Assembly: GCF_947500695.1 (NCBI RefSeq)
Contig: NZ_CANMSS010000001.1
Location: 806,001-870,000 of the forward strand
Source of the DNA: an uncultured Pseudoteredinibacter sp.
GTDB lineage: Bacteria > Pseudomonadota > Gammaproteobacteria > Pseudomonadales > Cellvibrionaceae
Length of the DNA stretch: 64,000 bases
Direction: 5' to 3'
How positions within the stretch are numbered: position 1 is the stretch's first letter; each line of letters begins with the position of its first letter. Positions 34,056 to 43,582 of this stretch are shown here, piece after piece. Below the pieces are notes generated by a model. That model was not told the origin of the DNA, ran no database searches, and was given only the letters and a program-made list of their open reading frames with translations. The position numbers were made by a program, and so were the translations under genes.

Positions 34056-35468
34056 ATGAATAAAACAACGGACTTTTCTAATAGCAGCAGTAACCAGGCT
34101 CAGGAATTGCCTGAATATCCTTTATATTTTAGGATTTTACTGTGCTTCTCAATGATCGGAACCTTGGCAACTGGGCTACAGTGGCCTGAGGTCGATTATT
34201 TGCGCTCGGGTGCCATTATTGGCCTACTCGCCTATCTCTATGCCACCTACAGTTTACAAAAGCGTCTAAGGGACGACACCAACCCTCCCCTATCTGTCAT
34301 TCTTGGAACGGTAGACAGCTTATTTATGGGGGCCTGCATAGGCATTATCGAACTGAGCCTTTTACCCGCCATCCTCTTTTGGATTCTAATTCAATTTAAT
34401 GCCATTACCAGTGGCGGGCAACAAAAGTGGCTTAGGGATAACATCGCTTATTTTGTAGGCTTAGGCTTGGTATTACTTATAAGAGAGCCAGATTGGTCCA
34501 TTAGCGGCCGCCTTGAAATGGGTGTTGCCGGGCTTATCGGTATCGCGGCCTACTTCTGTGCCTATGGGGTGTACACCAAGAAGCGCCTGGAATCCCTAGA
34601 TTTCGAACATCAAAAACTTCTAAAAGACCAGACTACCCACAAACTACGCTCATACCAGCTTTCTCGCTATTTGCCACCACCGGTTTGGAAGGCCATCAAT
34701 AGAGAAAACAGCAAGCCGCCCCCAACCCAGCGTAAAAAGCTAACCTGCTTTTTTTCAGATATCAAAGATTTTTCTGTTCTGGCGGAAGAGCTTGAAGCTG
34801 AAACGCTAACTGATTTGCTCAACAACTATCTCACTGAGATGTCGAAGATTGTTGAAGAACACGGCGGCACTATCGATAAATTTATGGGTGATGCCATCAT
34901 GGTACTGTTTGGGGATAACGATAGCAAAGGCGCCAAAGCCGATTGCCGTCGCTGCCTTGCCATGTCCATCGCCATGCGTAAACGCATGAAGGTGTTGCAA
35001 CAGCAGTGGCGTAATCAAGGTATTACCCGCCCCTTAAGCATTCGCATGGGCATAAATACCGGTTACTGCACTGTGGGTACATTTGGTACTCGTCATCACT
35101 TGGATTACACAGCTCTTGGTGCCCATGTCAATTTGGCCAGCCGCTTGGAGTCTGCCGCCTCTCCTGGTGAGATTCTAATCACCCATGAATCTTGGTCACT
35201 TATTAAAGACGTGGTTTTGTGTCAGGATAAAGGTGAAATTACCGTTAAAGGCTTCAGTCACCCAATCAAGGTATATCAGGTTATCGACTTACGTAAAAAC
35301 CTTGGCAAACAGCAAAACTATATCGAAGAAAACACTGAAGGTTTCGCCATGCACTTAGACATGGATAAGCTAAGAAATTACGATCGCGAAAGAATCATTA
35401 AAACCCTAGAAAGTGCGGCCACTACACTTAAAGGGCAAGACATGATTAGTATCAAGAAAGATCTATAG
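34056..35468 (+). CDS. membrane class III adenylate/guanylate cyclase
   Basis: 470 aa. About five to six TM helices (residues ~30-190), a linker helix, then a class III cyclase domain (~230-410). Key residues: metal-binding Asp in CFFSDIKDFS and in FMGDAIMVLFG, the Lys in IDKFMGD and LDYTALGAHVNLASRLE with the catalytic Asn/Arg. Lys with Thr at the substrate positions points to ATP, so cAMP synthesis is likely. The C-terminus (~415-470) is a helical extension. The ATG is chosen over a TTG one codon earlier. Confidence 0.88.
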   Translation: MNKTTDFSNSSSNQAQELPEYPLYFRILLCFSMIGTLATGLQWPEVDYLRSGAIIGLLAYLYATYSLQKRLRDDTNPPLSVILGTVDSLFMGACIGIIELSLLPAILFWILIQFNAITSGGQQKWLRDNIAYFVGLGLVLLIREPDWSISGRLEMGVAGLIGIAAYFCAYGVYTKKRLESLDFEHQKLLKDQTTHKLRSYQLSRYLPPPVWKAINRENSKPPPTQRKKLTCFFSDIKDFSVLAEELEAETLTDLLNNYLTEMSKIVEEHGGTIDKFMGDAIMVLFGDNDSKGAKADCRRCLAMSIAMRKRMKVLQQQWRNQGITRPLSIRMGINTGYCTVGTFGTRHHLDYTALGAHVNLASRLESAASPGEILITHESWSLIKDVVLCQDKGEITVKGFSHPIKVYQVIDLRKNLGKQQNYIEENTEGFAMHLDMDKLRNYDRERIIKTLESAATTLKGQDMISIKKDL

Positions 35469-35526
35469 CGCTAGCAACGCTAAGCAGCCCACTAGCGCAA
35501 TTTGCCTTCCCAAAACCCTATATGGC

Positions 35527-36351
35527 CTACTGCCTTACCAAACGCGAGGCGATTTCTAAGGCATTATGGGAATCATTTAAACTGTGGCGCAATGGATTGA
35601 TGTCCAAACCACCTCGGCGAGTATATCGCGCATAAACCATTAAAGCGCTAGGCTGACAACGCTCCATAATGTCGCAATAGATACGCTCAACGCAGTTTTC
35701 ATGGAAATCTTGATGATCTCGAAAAGATACAACATAGCGCAACAAAGCTTCGGCACAGATTTGCTTACCTGAATAGCTGACAATCAATGTTGCCCAGTCT
35801 GGCTGAGCGGTTACCGGGCAATTGGATTTAAGCAAATCGCTATAAAGCGTTTCATTGCGCTCTTCGTCTAAAACCCTCAATAACTCAGCATTGGGCTGGT
35901 AATCTGTGATTTTTACATCCTGCTGATCAATACAGCTGCCACGAGGTCTTTGCACACCTGTTGCGGCAAACTGGTCCAGCCCTTCTAGATCTACCAATAC
36001 AGGAGCACCTGCGGCCACCTTAAGATCAGACTCTAGGGTAGCAAGAACTTCAGAGCGATTATTAAAGCGAGTCTGATTGAACGAGTTTAGATACAATTTA
36101 AAGGACTTAGACTCAATGATATTAGGAGAATCTGCTGGTATCGCGAACACCGCAATAGCCTGCTGAGGCAGGCCATTATGGTTTAACCAAGATACCTCGT
36201 AGGCCGTCCATATATCGACACCCGCAAAGGGCAGCTGCTGCTGATCAATCGCCAAGCTCTCACGCGCGAGACTTCTAGGAATAGGGTCCAAAAGTGAAGG
36301 CGTGTAAACGGAAATGTATTCAGTGTGCTTGCCCAGTTGTAAGTGATCCAC
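35527..36351 (-). CDS. queF: NADPH-dependent 7-cyano-7-deazaguanine reductase QueF
   Basis: 274 aa, the long two-domain QueF of gammaproteobacteria. Reduces preQ0 to preQ1 in queuosine synthesis. Catalytic Cys in KSNCPVTAQPDWAT near residue 180, and FRDHQDFHENCVERIYCDIM with substrate-binding Glu and His. N-terminal WTAYEVSWLNHNGLPQ and ESKSFKLYLNSFNQTRF match the family. No preQ1 riboswitch seen upstream. Confidence 0.95.
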   Translation of the reverse strand: MDHLQLGKHTEYISVYTPSLLDPIPRSLARESLAIDQQQLPFAGVDIWTAYEVSWLNHNGLPQQAIAVFAIPADSPNIIESKSFKLYLNSFNQTRFNNRSEVLATLESDLKVAAGAPVLVDLEGLDQFAATGVQRPRGSCIDQQDVKITDYQPNAELLRVLDEERNETLYSDLLKSNCPVTAQPDWATLIVSYSGKQICAEALLRYVVSFRDHQDFHENCVERIYCDIMERCQPSALMVYARYTRRGGLDINPLRHSLNDSHNALEIASRLVRQ

Positions 36352-36460
36352 AATATACTCTTCAAATAGTTCTTAAATAGATTTTCATCAATAAGCCAGC
36401 GGCAAAAAGTGAGCTCACCGCGAAATGTCGCCTTAAATCAAACGGCTAGCGTCAATGGCT

Positions 36461-37234
36461 TTAGGAGCGCAAACGCTTGCCTGACTCTAGTAAATACATA
36501 GAAATTGTTGCCAGTACAACGATGAATGCCATTACCCCCATAAACGCATAATGCACCTGAATATCTGTTACACCTAAGATGCCATATCGAAATACGTTTA
36601 CCATATACAAGATAGGGTTCAACAGAGAAACACCCTGCCAGAACTCTGGCAACAAGCTTATCGAATAAAACACACCGCCCAAATAGGTAAGAGGTGTGAG
36701 GATAAACGTAGGCACAATAGAGATATCATCAAAAGAGTTGGCGAACACAGCATTTATAAACCCCATCAAAGAAAACAAAACCGAGGTTAAAAACACTATA
36801 GCTATCGTTATTGCCAAGTTTTGAACCTGCAACTTGGTAAACAGCAGTGACATTAAGGTTACCAAGAAACCAACGGCCAAACCACGAGCGACACCACCCA
36901 GCACATAACCAATCAGGATGATGTAATTAGGCGTTGGGGAAACCAGTATTTCTTCTATGCTGTGTTGAAACTTTGCGCTATAAAACGACGACACAACATT
37001 AGAATAAGAGTTGGTAATGACCGACATCATAATCAGGCCGGGCACAACAAATTCCATATAACTAAAGCCGCCCATTTCACCGATACGACTGCCGATTAAG
37101 GTACCAAAAATCACAAAATACAGCGACATGGTAATAACTGGGGGCAATAAAGTTTGCACCCAGATTCGAGAAAAGCGATGTATTTCTTTATTAAGAATGG
37201 TTTGTAAGGCCACCCATTGTTGCTGCAAAGTCAT
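36461..37234 (-). CDS. yadH: ABC-2 type transporter permease YadH
   Basis: 257 aa, six TM helices, ABC-2 permease. Very close to E. coli YadH (KEIHRFSRIWVQTLLPPVITM, FILTPLTYLGGVFYS, LNPILYMVNVFRYG). Partner of the ATPase encoded one base upstream. Exporter whose substrate is not established. Confidence 0.93.
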   Translation of the reverse strand: MTLQQQWVALQTILNKEIHRFSRIWVQTLLPPVITMSLYFVIFGTLIGSRIGEMGGFSYMEFVVPGLIMMSVITNSYSNVVSSFYSAKFQHSIEEILVSPTPNYIILIGYVLGGVARGLAVGFLVTLMSLLFTKLQVQNLAITIAIVFLTSVLFSLMGFINAVFANSFDDISIVPTFILTPLTYLGGVFYSISLLPEFWQGVSLLNPILYMVNVFRYGILGVTDIQVHYAFMGVMAFIVVLATISMYLLESGKRLRS

Positions 37235-38160
37235 TAGCCTTCCCCTCCATTTTTACTCACCATAGAGACGAATAATTCTTCTAATCGGTTCGCTTTGTTT
37301 CTCATACTAAGCACCTCAACCCCCTGCTCTTGCAAGGCCAGAAATACAGGATTGAGAGATTGCCCTTTTTCAACTTCAATCTCGATACTGTGATCTTCAA
37401 TTAACTGGCAGTGATAGCCATTTAATTCAGGCGGCTGAGTTAAAGCTTCTTTGGTATCCAATACAAAGTGCTCTTTGTTGAGCGTTTTTAGCAGGGCTTT
37501 AACGCTGGTATTTTCAACAATTTCACCATGATTAATAATGGCAATATTACGACAAAGGCTCTCAGCCTCTTCTAAGTAGTGCGTTGTTAAAATAATGGTG
37601 GTACCGGCTTCATTTATTTCTTTAAGAAACTCCCACATTGAGCGGCGCAGCTCGATATCAACCCCTGCGGTGGGCTCATCCAAAATCAACAGGCGCGGCT
37701 TATGAATTAAAGCACGGACAATCATTAATCGGCGCTTCATACCGCCAGAGAGCATTCTGGCTTGATCGTTCCGTTTTTCCCACAAACCTAATTTGCGCAA
37801 ATACTCTTCGGCACGCTCTTTTGCTAACTCTCGGGGCATACCATAATAGCCCGCTTGATTTAGCACGATACGCCACGGTGTTTCAAACTGGCTGAAGTTA
37901 AATTCCTGGGGAACAATGCCCAGCTCCTGCTTGGCCAATGAAAAATCCTGATCGATATCATGGCCAAAAACACTTACCCTACCGGCTGTTTTTTTAACCA
38001 AAGAGCAGATCACCCCAATGGTGGTGGACTTACCCGCACCATTGGGGCCCAGCAAAGCAAAGAAATCGCCCTCTTCAACTGATAGGTCAATCCCCTTCAA
38101 TGCCTGAAAGTCATTGCCATAAACTTTTTGCAAACCTTTAATATCTAGGGCCTTGCCCAT
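37234..38160 (-). CDS. yadG: ABC transporter ATP-binding protein YadG
   Basis: 308 aa from the ATG with GGAG 6 bases upstream. Walker A LLGPNGAGKSTTIG, Q-loop GIVPQEFNFS, signature MLSGGMKRRLMIVRAL, Walker B LLILDEPTAGVD, H-loop TTHYLEEAE; the C-terminal RNKANRLEELFVSMV matches E. coli YadG. Overlaps yadH by one base. A longer frame adds eight codons without a binding site. Confidence 0.94.
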   Translation of the reverse strand: MGKALDIKGLQKVYGNDFQALKGIDLSVEEGDFFALLGPNGAGKSTTIGVICSLVKKTAGRVSVFGHDIDQDFSLAKQELGIVPQEFNFSQFETPWRIVLNQAGYYGMPRELAKERAEEYLRKLGLWEKRNDQARMLSGGMKRRLMIVRALIHKPRLLILDEPTAGVDIELRRSMWEFLKEINEAGTTIILTTHYLEEAESLCRNIAIINHGEIVENTSVKALLKTLNKEHFVLDTKEALTQPPELNGYHCQLIEDHSIEIEVEKGQSLNPVFLALQEQGVEVLSMRNKANRLEELFVSMVSKNGGEG

Positions 38161-38237
38161 ATAAAGCTCCTTAATACAGACCACTTATAGGTCTCTCGGT
38201 AAGAAGGGGTATAATGACTACCCACTAGGAGTTCACC

Positions 38238-38630
38238 ATGAATCAAAAACAATATTGTACACAACAACTGCAGAATCTGGCGCGTGAAGTTAGCCAACAA
38301 GCACCTTTTGCCGAGGCAAATGAAGAATTACCCCTAACTGAAAGTGATCAGCGATTTATCGATACACTCAAGCGCCTTGCTGATTCAAACACTCCTCATG
38401 ACGAAAGCTATTTTGAACAGGGCCAATGGCTAATCGGCCAAAGCGTCGCCAATCAAGCCCACATCACCGCCTTAATCCCAAGAGATTTATTTTGGTACTT
38501 CGGCGGCGACTGCCTGCACTACATGCCAGACGAGGAAATCAGCAAGTTTCAACAGCTCGAAGAAGCCTGCTACGACAAAGAAAGCAACGACTACCAAGAG
38601 GAACGCGCACGTATCTTTGGGCTCCACTGA
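38238..38630 (+). CDS. PA2817-family protein
   Basis: 130 aa, cytoplasmic, acidic. The block RDLFWYFGGDCLHYMPDEEI near residue 75-95 is characteristic of a small family restricted to Pseudomonas-like gammaproteobacteria; function unknown. TATAAT at 38210-38215 and AGGAG before the ATG support the start. Divergent from yadGH. Confidence 0.82.
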   Translation: MNQKQYCTQQLQNLAREVSQQAPFAEANEELPLTESDQRFIDTLKRLADSNTPHDESYFEQGQWLIGQSVANQAHITALIPRDLFWYFGGDCLHYMPDEEISKFQQLEEACYDKESNDYQEERARIFGLH

Positions 38631-39142
38631 GATAGCCTATATTGAGGCTATTGTGTTTTTTTCTAGTGCAGCAGCTAAATTTATTTCCCCACTAAGCACA
38701 CAAGAACACCTAAGCCCGCAGGTAACCCGGGGCCAGAACCCAAGGGTTCTGACCCCAATTCAAAGTCGGAATAAACTCGCCCAAAGCGACTTTAGACAAG
38801 CCCATCACCCAATAAAGGATAAGCGCATCTTCGGGACAAGTTGACGTATAGGCGTACGCCAATATCACGAAAACTAAAACAGAAGAATTTTAAAGGAAAT
38901 CAAATAGACTAATCGAAGACACTGTAGCGGGACAAAATCGCCCGGAGCGATTTTAGACAGCCCTACTGCCTCGAAGGGGTGAGTGCCCGGATGGCGTGAA
39001 TCGACGCATACGGACATGCTAATGTCGCGATTGCAGGAGCAAAAGAGCGACAAACGAGATGTAATCTCGATTCCCGTGTGTAGCAAATGCACCGGGTGAA
39101 AGAGTCATCGAAACGAAAAGATCTGCAGATTCCGAAAGAAAC
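38631..39142. other. gene-free stretch with repeats, downstream of tRNA unit 1
   Basis: 512 bases, no gene. Holds the third copy of the GGGGYCAGAACCC palindrome (38729-38756), a degenerate relative of the CAAAATCGCC hairpin repeat near 38775, and from ~38920 the first copy of the duplicated sequence that follows the tRNA-Glu/Gly unit. Confidence 0.6.
38729..38756. repeat. GGGGYCAGAACCC palindrome, copy 3
   Basis: 28 bases, arms GGGGCCAGAACCC / GGGTTCTGACCCC with a G-T tolerated mismatch and AA centre; 16 kb from the other two copies. Confidence 0.75.
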
Positions 39143-39218
39143 TGGAGCGGGAAACGAGATTCGAACTCGCGACCCCAACCTTGGCAAGGTTGTGCTCTAC
39201 CAACTGAGCTATTCCCGC
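39143..39218 (-). tRNA. tRNA-Gly(GCC), copy 1
   Basis: 76 bases, acceptor GCGGGAA/TTCCCGC, anticodon loop TTGCCAA (GCC), encoded CCA. Follows tRNA-Glu by 2 bases in the same transcript. Downstream AGATCT-GCAGATCTTTT is a likely terminator. Confidence 0.97.
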
Positions 39219-39220
39219 AA

Positions 39221-39296
39221 TGGCGTCCCCTAGGGGAGTCGAACCCCTGTTACCGCCGTGAAAGGGCGGTGTCCTAGGCCTCTAGACGAAGGGGAC
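39221..39296 (-). tRNA. tRNA-Glu(TTC), copy 1
   Basis: 76 bases, acceptor GTCCCCT/AGGGGAC, anticodon loop CTTTCAC (TTC), T-arm GGGGTTCGACTCCCC, encoded CCA. First tRNA of the unit. Confidence 0.97.
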
Positions 39297-39337
39297 TTAG
39301 GACTTTCCAAACACTGTCTGTGCCGGAAGAGCTGCGC

Positions 39338-39366
39338 ATTCTAGAGATCTACCCTACCCCTGTCAA
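39338..39366 (-). promoter_or_regulatory. promoter of tRNA-Glu/Gly copy 1
   Basis: Minus strand: TTGACA, 17-base spacer, TAGAAT, then GCGC discriminator. Consensus-like and stringent-type. Confidence 0.85.
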
Positions 39367-39820
39367 CAACTAGTTACAGTTTTTTTAATATTTTTTAAAA
39401 ACAAAGGCTTATAGAGTTTTTAAGACCATCAGATCGAAGAATCAATACAGCCATGCCTTCCCCCCCAAGGAATCAAGCCAATTACAAGGTAGTGCATAAA
39501 AGGCAGATAGCGATAGCCGAAACAAATACCCCAAAGCCACCCTAGAGAGCATAAGAAGGGCTCCCAGTCACAACCCCACCATGAAGCACCGACAAGCCCC
39601 CTCACCTCACTAATAATTCTTAAACAGACGCCTAGTGGAGAAATGAAGAAATATTCCCGAAGCTACGTAAGCGAGACAAATTACCCTAAGCAACGAAAGG
39701 AAGCTCCACCACCCAAAAGGGAAGAATCCGGATGACGGAATCGAAAAACACGAACACGTCACTAACGTAACAACTAAAAAACAGGATTTTAAGAAGAATC
39801 AAACAAAGCAATAGCAGCCA
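39367..39820. other. spacer between the duplicated tRNA units
   Basis: About 450 bases, A-rich on the plus strand, no gene. Nothing recognised apart from the weak end of the following repeat. Confidence 0.5.
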
Positions 39821-40043
39821 CGGTAGCGGGACAAAATCGCCTGGAGCGATTTTAGACAGCTCTACTGCCCCGCAGGGGTGAGCGCTCCGGATGGCGCGAA
39901 TCGACGCATACGGACATGCTAATGTCGCGATTGCAGGAGCAAGAGAGCGACAAACGAGATGTAATCTTGATTCCCGTCTGGAGCAAGGGCAACCAAGCTA
40001 GGGAGTTAACAAAACGAAAAGATCTGTAGACTCTAAAAGAAAC

Positions 40044-40119
40044 TGGAGCGGGAAACGAGATTCGAACTCGCGACCCCAACCTTGGCAAGGTTGTGCTCTA
40101 CCAACTGAGCTATTCCCGC
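40044..40119 (-). tRNA. tRNA-Gly(GCC), copy 2
   Basis: Identical to copy 1 (anticodon GCC, encoded CCA); 3 bases separate it from tRNA-Glu. Confidence 0.97.
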
Positions 40120-40122
40120 TAA

Positions 40123-40198
40123 TGGCGTCCCCTAGGGGAGTCGAACCCCTGTTACCGCCGTGAAAGGGCGGTGTCCTAGGCCTCTAGACGAAGGGGAC
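40123..40198 (-). tRNA. tRNA-Glu(TTC), copy 2
   Basis: Identical to copy 1 (anticodon TTC, encoded CCA). Confidence 0.97.
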
Positions 40199-40239
40199 GT
40201 AGGACCTTCAAAACGCTGTCTGCGTCAGAAGTGGGGCGC

Positions 40240-40268
40240 ATTCTATGGAGATGAGCCCCAGCTGTCAA
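40240..40268 (-). promoter_or_regulatory. promoter of tRNA-Glu/Gly copy 2
   Basis: Minus strand: TTGACA, 17-base spacer, TAGAAT, GCGC-type discriminator; the boxes are kept though the spacer differs from copy 1. Confidence 0.85.
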
Positions 40269-40644
40269 CACTTGTTTTTGATTTTTATTGTTTTTGAAAC
40301 AACAACTTAGCGAACTGCGCAATTTAACAACAGAACGTCTACTTCACAGTCATTGGCGCCCTACTCTTCTATAAATTTTGTACGTTTTGCCCTCATAAAT
40401 TGAGATGATTGCATCGTCAAAAGCTTGATTATCTATATGTGTCCTATGTTTGCCCATCAAATTGGATTAAAGCTCTATTATTTCCCAAAGCTGCCGATAC
40501 ACTGTCTATACTTTAGCTATAGCCGTGGCACCTTGTTCAACATCACGACTATTAAATACAATCTACCAGAGCGGCAATTCTTTAAGACATCAAAAGAGTC
40601 GCCTATTCTAAATAGAAGAAAGACCCAGCGAGACGCAGGAATAT
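40269..40644. other. AT-rich upstream region, no gene seen
   Basis: About 375 bases. A plus-strand frame overlapping the next gene from 40425 looks non-coding (no homology, cysteine/histidine scatter). Probably holds the promoter of the next gene. Confidence 0.4.
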
Positions 40645-41421
40645 ATGGGAGCCAATGTACCAATTGTGGTAACCGCGGGAATTGTCATTGTTTTGTCAAT
40701 TCTGGCTTGCTATGCCCTTTTCACGCACAGCGTTAACTCAAAGCGGGAAAAGCGCCGCCTGCTGATTAACTCCTTAAAAACACGCGCCCGTAAAATTGAA
40801 GAAACTATGTCTTGCTTTCCGCCTAATTACCTGGGCTCTTCATTAAGCATAATTATTCAGCAAGCCTTGGTCGTTACTTTCGAAGAGCTGACAAACCTAC
40901 AGCCGGACGAAGGCAGCCACAAAACCATGCTGCAGCAAGCCAATGAGCGCTACTTAGCGCTGAGCAAACAAAAAGGCAGTAACCAATTAAAGTCTCTTAG
41001 CAATGCCAGGCAAATTACCGGCACCCGTAAAAATTTAAAGCTGTTATTAAAATTTTTCCAACAACTTGGGCAAAAAGGCGCGCTTAACTCCACCAAAGCG
41101 GCAGAGGCTCGAAACATCATTAAAAACAAAATGGCCCTATTAGCGGCCGATGAACATGATATTCAAGCACGTGGTGCACTTGCCAATGGCAAACATCAAT
41201 TGGCAGCCCACTACTTTACCCAAGCCAATACCATTCTTACCAAATACAATAGCGACCATGTTTTTAATGAAAATATTCGCAACCATCAAGAATGGATTAA
41301 CAGCGCCAGCGATATGGCTAAAGCGGAACAAGACCGAATTAAAGCAGAAAAAGAAGCGCTCGAGGCAGAAACCAAAAAGTGGGACGACGGCGATTGGAAA
41401 AAGAAGAATTTCTACGATTGA
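40645..41421 (+). CDS. hypothetical membrane-anchored coiled-coil protein
   Basis: 258 aa. One N-terminal TM helix (~7-28), then an all-helical cytoplasmic domain (SLKTRARKIEETMS; LLLKFFQQLGQKG; GKHQLAAHYFTQANTIL resembling a TPR helix pair). The C-terminus is a charged coiled coil (MAKAEQDRIKAEKEALEAE) ending KKKNFYD. No named family recognised; the layout suggests a scaffold at the inner membrane. Confidence 0.75.
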   Translation: MGANVPIVVTAGIVIVLSILACYALFTHSVNSKREKRRLLINSLKTRARKIEETMSCFPPNYLGSSLSIIIQQALVVTFEELTNLQPDEGSHKTMLQQANERYLALSKQKGSNQLKSLSNARQITGTRKNLKLLLKFFQQLGQKGALNSTKAAEARNIIKNKMALLAADEHDIQARGALANGKHQLAAHYFTQANTILTKYNSDHVFNENIRNHQEWINSASDMAKAEQDRIKAEKEALEAETKKWDDGDWKKKNFYD

Positions 41422-41432
41422 TCGCACTGAAT

Positions 41433-41469
41433 TGTGTCGAGGCCTAACTAACAAGGAGGCCTCGACACA
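41433..41469. terminator. 13-bp hairpin between convergent genes
   Basis: Perfect arms TGTGTCGAGGCCT / AGGCCTCGACACA with an 11-base loop; no strong T-run, but placed exactly between two gene ends. Confidence 0.65.
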
Positions 41470-41479
41470 TAGCTATCGA

Positions 41480-42220
41480 CTAGGATTGCATAGCTTTTAA
41501 GAAAGTCCGAATACGCTTAGCATTGGCTCCTAAATCACTAACCCCCACCCTTGAGGCCGATCTAACATCTATCACGCTGCCGCTGGCATTGGCTTCAATT
41601 CGAATAATGACATCATCTTTAAAGCCAAATACCGCACTTTCAACCAACGCTTCAACATGTCCAGTTTTTGCATCTTCCCATTGCAACTGCCAACCGAAAT
41701 CAGCAACAACCGCCTTTGCTTTCTCAAAGGCCGCTTGCGGGCTCATCGCTAATCGCAAAGGCTTAAGGTCAGGATAAGCTTCCGCTTGCAACTTCGGTAA
41801 CTTCTCAAAATTATACTCAATAGGGTTATCGCTATCTTTACGCTCTACCAATGCCGAAACAAATAATGGCGGGCGACTGGTATCGGTGGTGATATCGTGA
41901 ATAGCAGGCACTGAGAATGCCCCTAAACCAACCGTAAACACGACAGCCAAAACCGGCAGCGCGCCTATTAAGGTTGCCACTAAACTGCTCGAACGAAGAG
42001 CTTCCTTACCAGCGACCAAGGCATACAGGAGCACCAAAAGTGCCAATACACCCAAAGCGACAACTGTTAACATACTGAATGCCGACCCCAGAAAGCCCAT
42101 TTTTAAATCTAAGCTTCCACTGCGATAAGCCAATATCAGCACCGGCAAAACGGCCAACAATAAAATTTGTGCCCTAATTAACCAAATGGTCCAAGGCTTC
42201 TTAACAGCAGGGTTGTTCAT
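41480..42220 (-). CDS. DUF1499 membrane protein
   Basis: 246 aa. Three TM helices in the first ~115 residues, then a periplasmic or cytoplasmic DUF1499 domain: RKDSDNPIEYNFEKLP, QAEAYPDLKPLRL, FGWQLQWEDAKTGHVEALVES, FGFKDDVIIRIE, VIDVRSASRVGVSDLGAN. Family function unknown. Single gene. Confidence 0.88.
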   Translation of the reverse strand: MNNPAVKKPWTIWLIRAQILLLAVLPVLILAYRSGSLDLKMGFLGSAFSMLTVVALGVLALLVLLYALVAGKEALRSSSLVATLIGALPVLAVVFTVGLGAFSVPAIHDITTDTSRPPLFVSALVERKDSDNPIEYNFEKLPKLQAEAYPDLKPLRLAMSPQAAFEKAKAVVADFGWQLQWEDAKTGHVEALVESAVFGFKDDVIIRIEANASGSVIDVRSASRVGVSDLGANAKRIRTFLKAMQS

Positions 42221-42345
42221 AATGATCCTTTGTTTATCAATTCTGAGTTACTAGATTTAAAACTTACTACAACAATTACCAAAGCTACTTTTTAATGTGA
42301 TTTCAAACAGCTCTAAAAGCATGACGTCTAGAGCATGTCTTAAAA

Positions 42346-43032
42346 TTAAGGGTATGCATAATCGACATTAGCGGTAAACGATACGATTCGACTTATATGA
42401 GACATCGCCAAACCACTTTCTTCGTGCCATTTATTAAAGGCTGACTGGGCAGATCTAATATCCCTTTGAGAAGTTGGCTTTTTATCAACAATCTCTTGAG
42501 AAATAAGGCTGGCCACCACATCATCAGTCAATATAAAAGTGTCTTTGCCCACCATACGCAAAAACCTTGGCGTTGATAGACCACCCAATTGCGCACCTTT
42601 TTTCTTCAGCATAAACCAAAGCTCACATATATTATCCACTGGCCAGTCCGCTAGGAAACGGCCAAAACTGCCAAACTCCTGACTGATCTCTCTAAGCATT
42701 TGAGCATTACTGCGAATCGAGCGAATTTTACCAAAATGCCGAATGATTTCTCGGTTCTGCATTTGAGCCTCTAGGTCTTCATCGCTCATCATCAATACGT
42801 CATAAGGGTCAAAGCCGTGAAAGGCTCTTTCGAAGGCCGGCCACTTATTATCGACTAGCTCATGTTTTAAACCGGCTCTAAATACTCTTCGACTCATCAT
42901 CGACAAATAATAAGCATCACTATTTGCCAACAATTGTTTATCACTCGCCACTTCAGGCAACATAGCGGCTACAGACTTGGCGCCCCCTTTGTGCAGTTCT
43001 GCGGTAGCCTGAATATCGGCAAAAGACAGCAT
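42346..43032 (-). CDS. DNA-3-methyladenine glycosylase I-like (HhH) protein
   Basis: 228 aa. Resembles the Tag-like glycosylase group: SRRVFRAGLKHELVDNKWPAFERAFHGFDP, MQNREIIRHFGKIRSIRSNA, then a helix-hairpin-helix-like LGGLSTPRFLRMVGKDTFILTDDVVASL. It lacks the full zinc ligand set of classical Tag, so the lesion specificity is open. Its start overlaps the msrB stop by one base, suggesting a small damage-repair operon. Confidence 0.75.
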   Translation of the reverse strand: MLSFADIQATAELHKGGAKSVAAMLPEVASDKQLLANSDAYYLSMMSRRVFRAGLKHELVDNKWPAFERAFHGFDPYDVLMMSDEDLEAQMQNREIIRHFGKIRSIRSNAQMLREISQEFGSFGRFLADWPVDNICELWFMLKKKGAQLGGLSTPRFLRMVGKDTFILTDDVVASLISQEIVDKKPTSQRDIRSAQSAFNKWHEESGLAMSHISRIVSFTANVDYAYP

Positions 43033-43427
43033 TAATCGTCCTCTTTAAAACGAATAGAAAGGGAGTTTATACAGTAGCGAAGGCCTTTAGGTGCCGGCCC
43101 ATCGGTAAAAACATGGCCCAAATGACAGGCACATTTTCGACAATGCACCTCGGTACGTACCATGCCATGACTGCGATCCATCTGCTCTTCCACAGCTTGT
43201 CGCTCGGCAGGCTGAGTGAAACTTGGCCAGCCACAACCCGAGTCAAATTTTGACTCGGATTCAAACAGCGGCTCACCACAGCAACGGCATAGGTATTGCC
43301 CTTGCTCTTTATGATTCCAATATTCGCCTGTAAACGCTCGCTCCGTCCCCTGCTCTCGGCATACATGAAATTCCTCAGGGCTGAGCTTATCACGCCAATA
43401 TTCTTTGTTTTTTATGTCCTCAGACAT
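43032..43427 (-). CDS. msrB: peptide-methionine (R)-S-oxide reductase MsrB
   Basis: 131 aa from MSEDIKN (AGGTG upstream). Repairs methionine-R-sulfoxide. Two zinc CxxC pairs (CRCCG and CRKCACHLG), [10 protein letters not shown], and the catalytic cysteine in [13 protein letters not shown] slightly longer start (five codons) is possible. Cytoplasmic. Confidence 0.95.
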   Translation of the reverse strand: MSEDIKNKEYWRDKLSPEEFHVCREQGTERAFTGEYWNHKEQGQYLCRCCGEPLFESESKFDSGCGWPSFTQPAERQAVEEQMDRSHGMVRTEVHCRKCACHLGHVFTDGPAPKGLRYCINSLSIRFKEDD

Positions 43428-43582
43428 CTTTTGCACCTGCAATTCGATTTTTGTTAAAGGTTACAGCCCGATTAGCCACTAATTGATCAAACTTTAAGTC
43501 GACAGATCCCACCCACAGCCCCTAGAATAATGGCAGCTGCACGACAGCAATAATATAAGCACCATACAAAAAGCACTACATC

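Larger units (their letters stand above)
38921..39366. repeat. duplicated tRNA-Glu/Gly unit, copy 1
   Basis: About 445 bases: promoter, tRNA-Glu, tRNA-Gly and ~220 bases downstream. Repeated ~901 bases away. The tRNAs are identical between copies; flanks have diverged by point changes and small indels. Confidence 0.9.
39821..40268. repeat. duplicated tRNA-Glu/Gly unit, copy 2
   Basis: Second copy, with the same order. The block with ATCGACGCATACGGACATGC is unchanged; the region next to tRNA-Gly has drifted most. Confidence 0.9.

Noticed and set aside
36352-36460. preQ1 riboswitch upstream of queF
   Set aside because: No H-type pseudoknot pattern or conserved core seen in the short leader.
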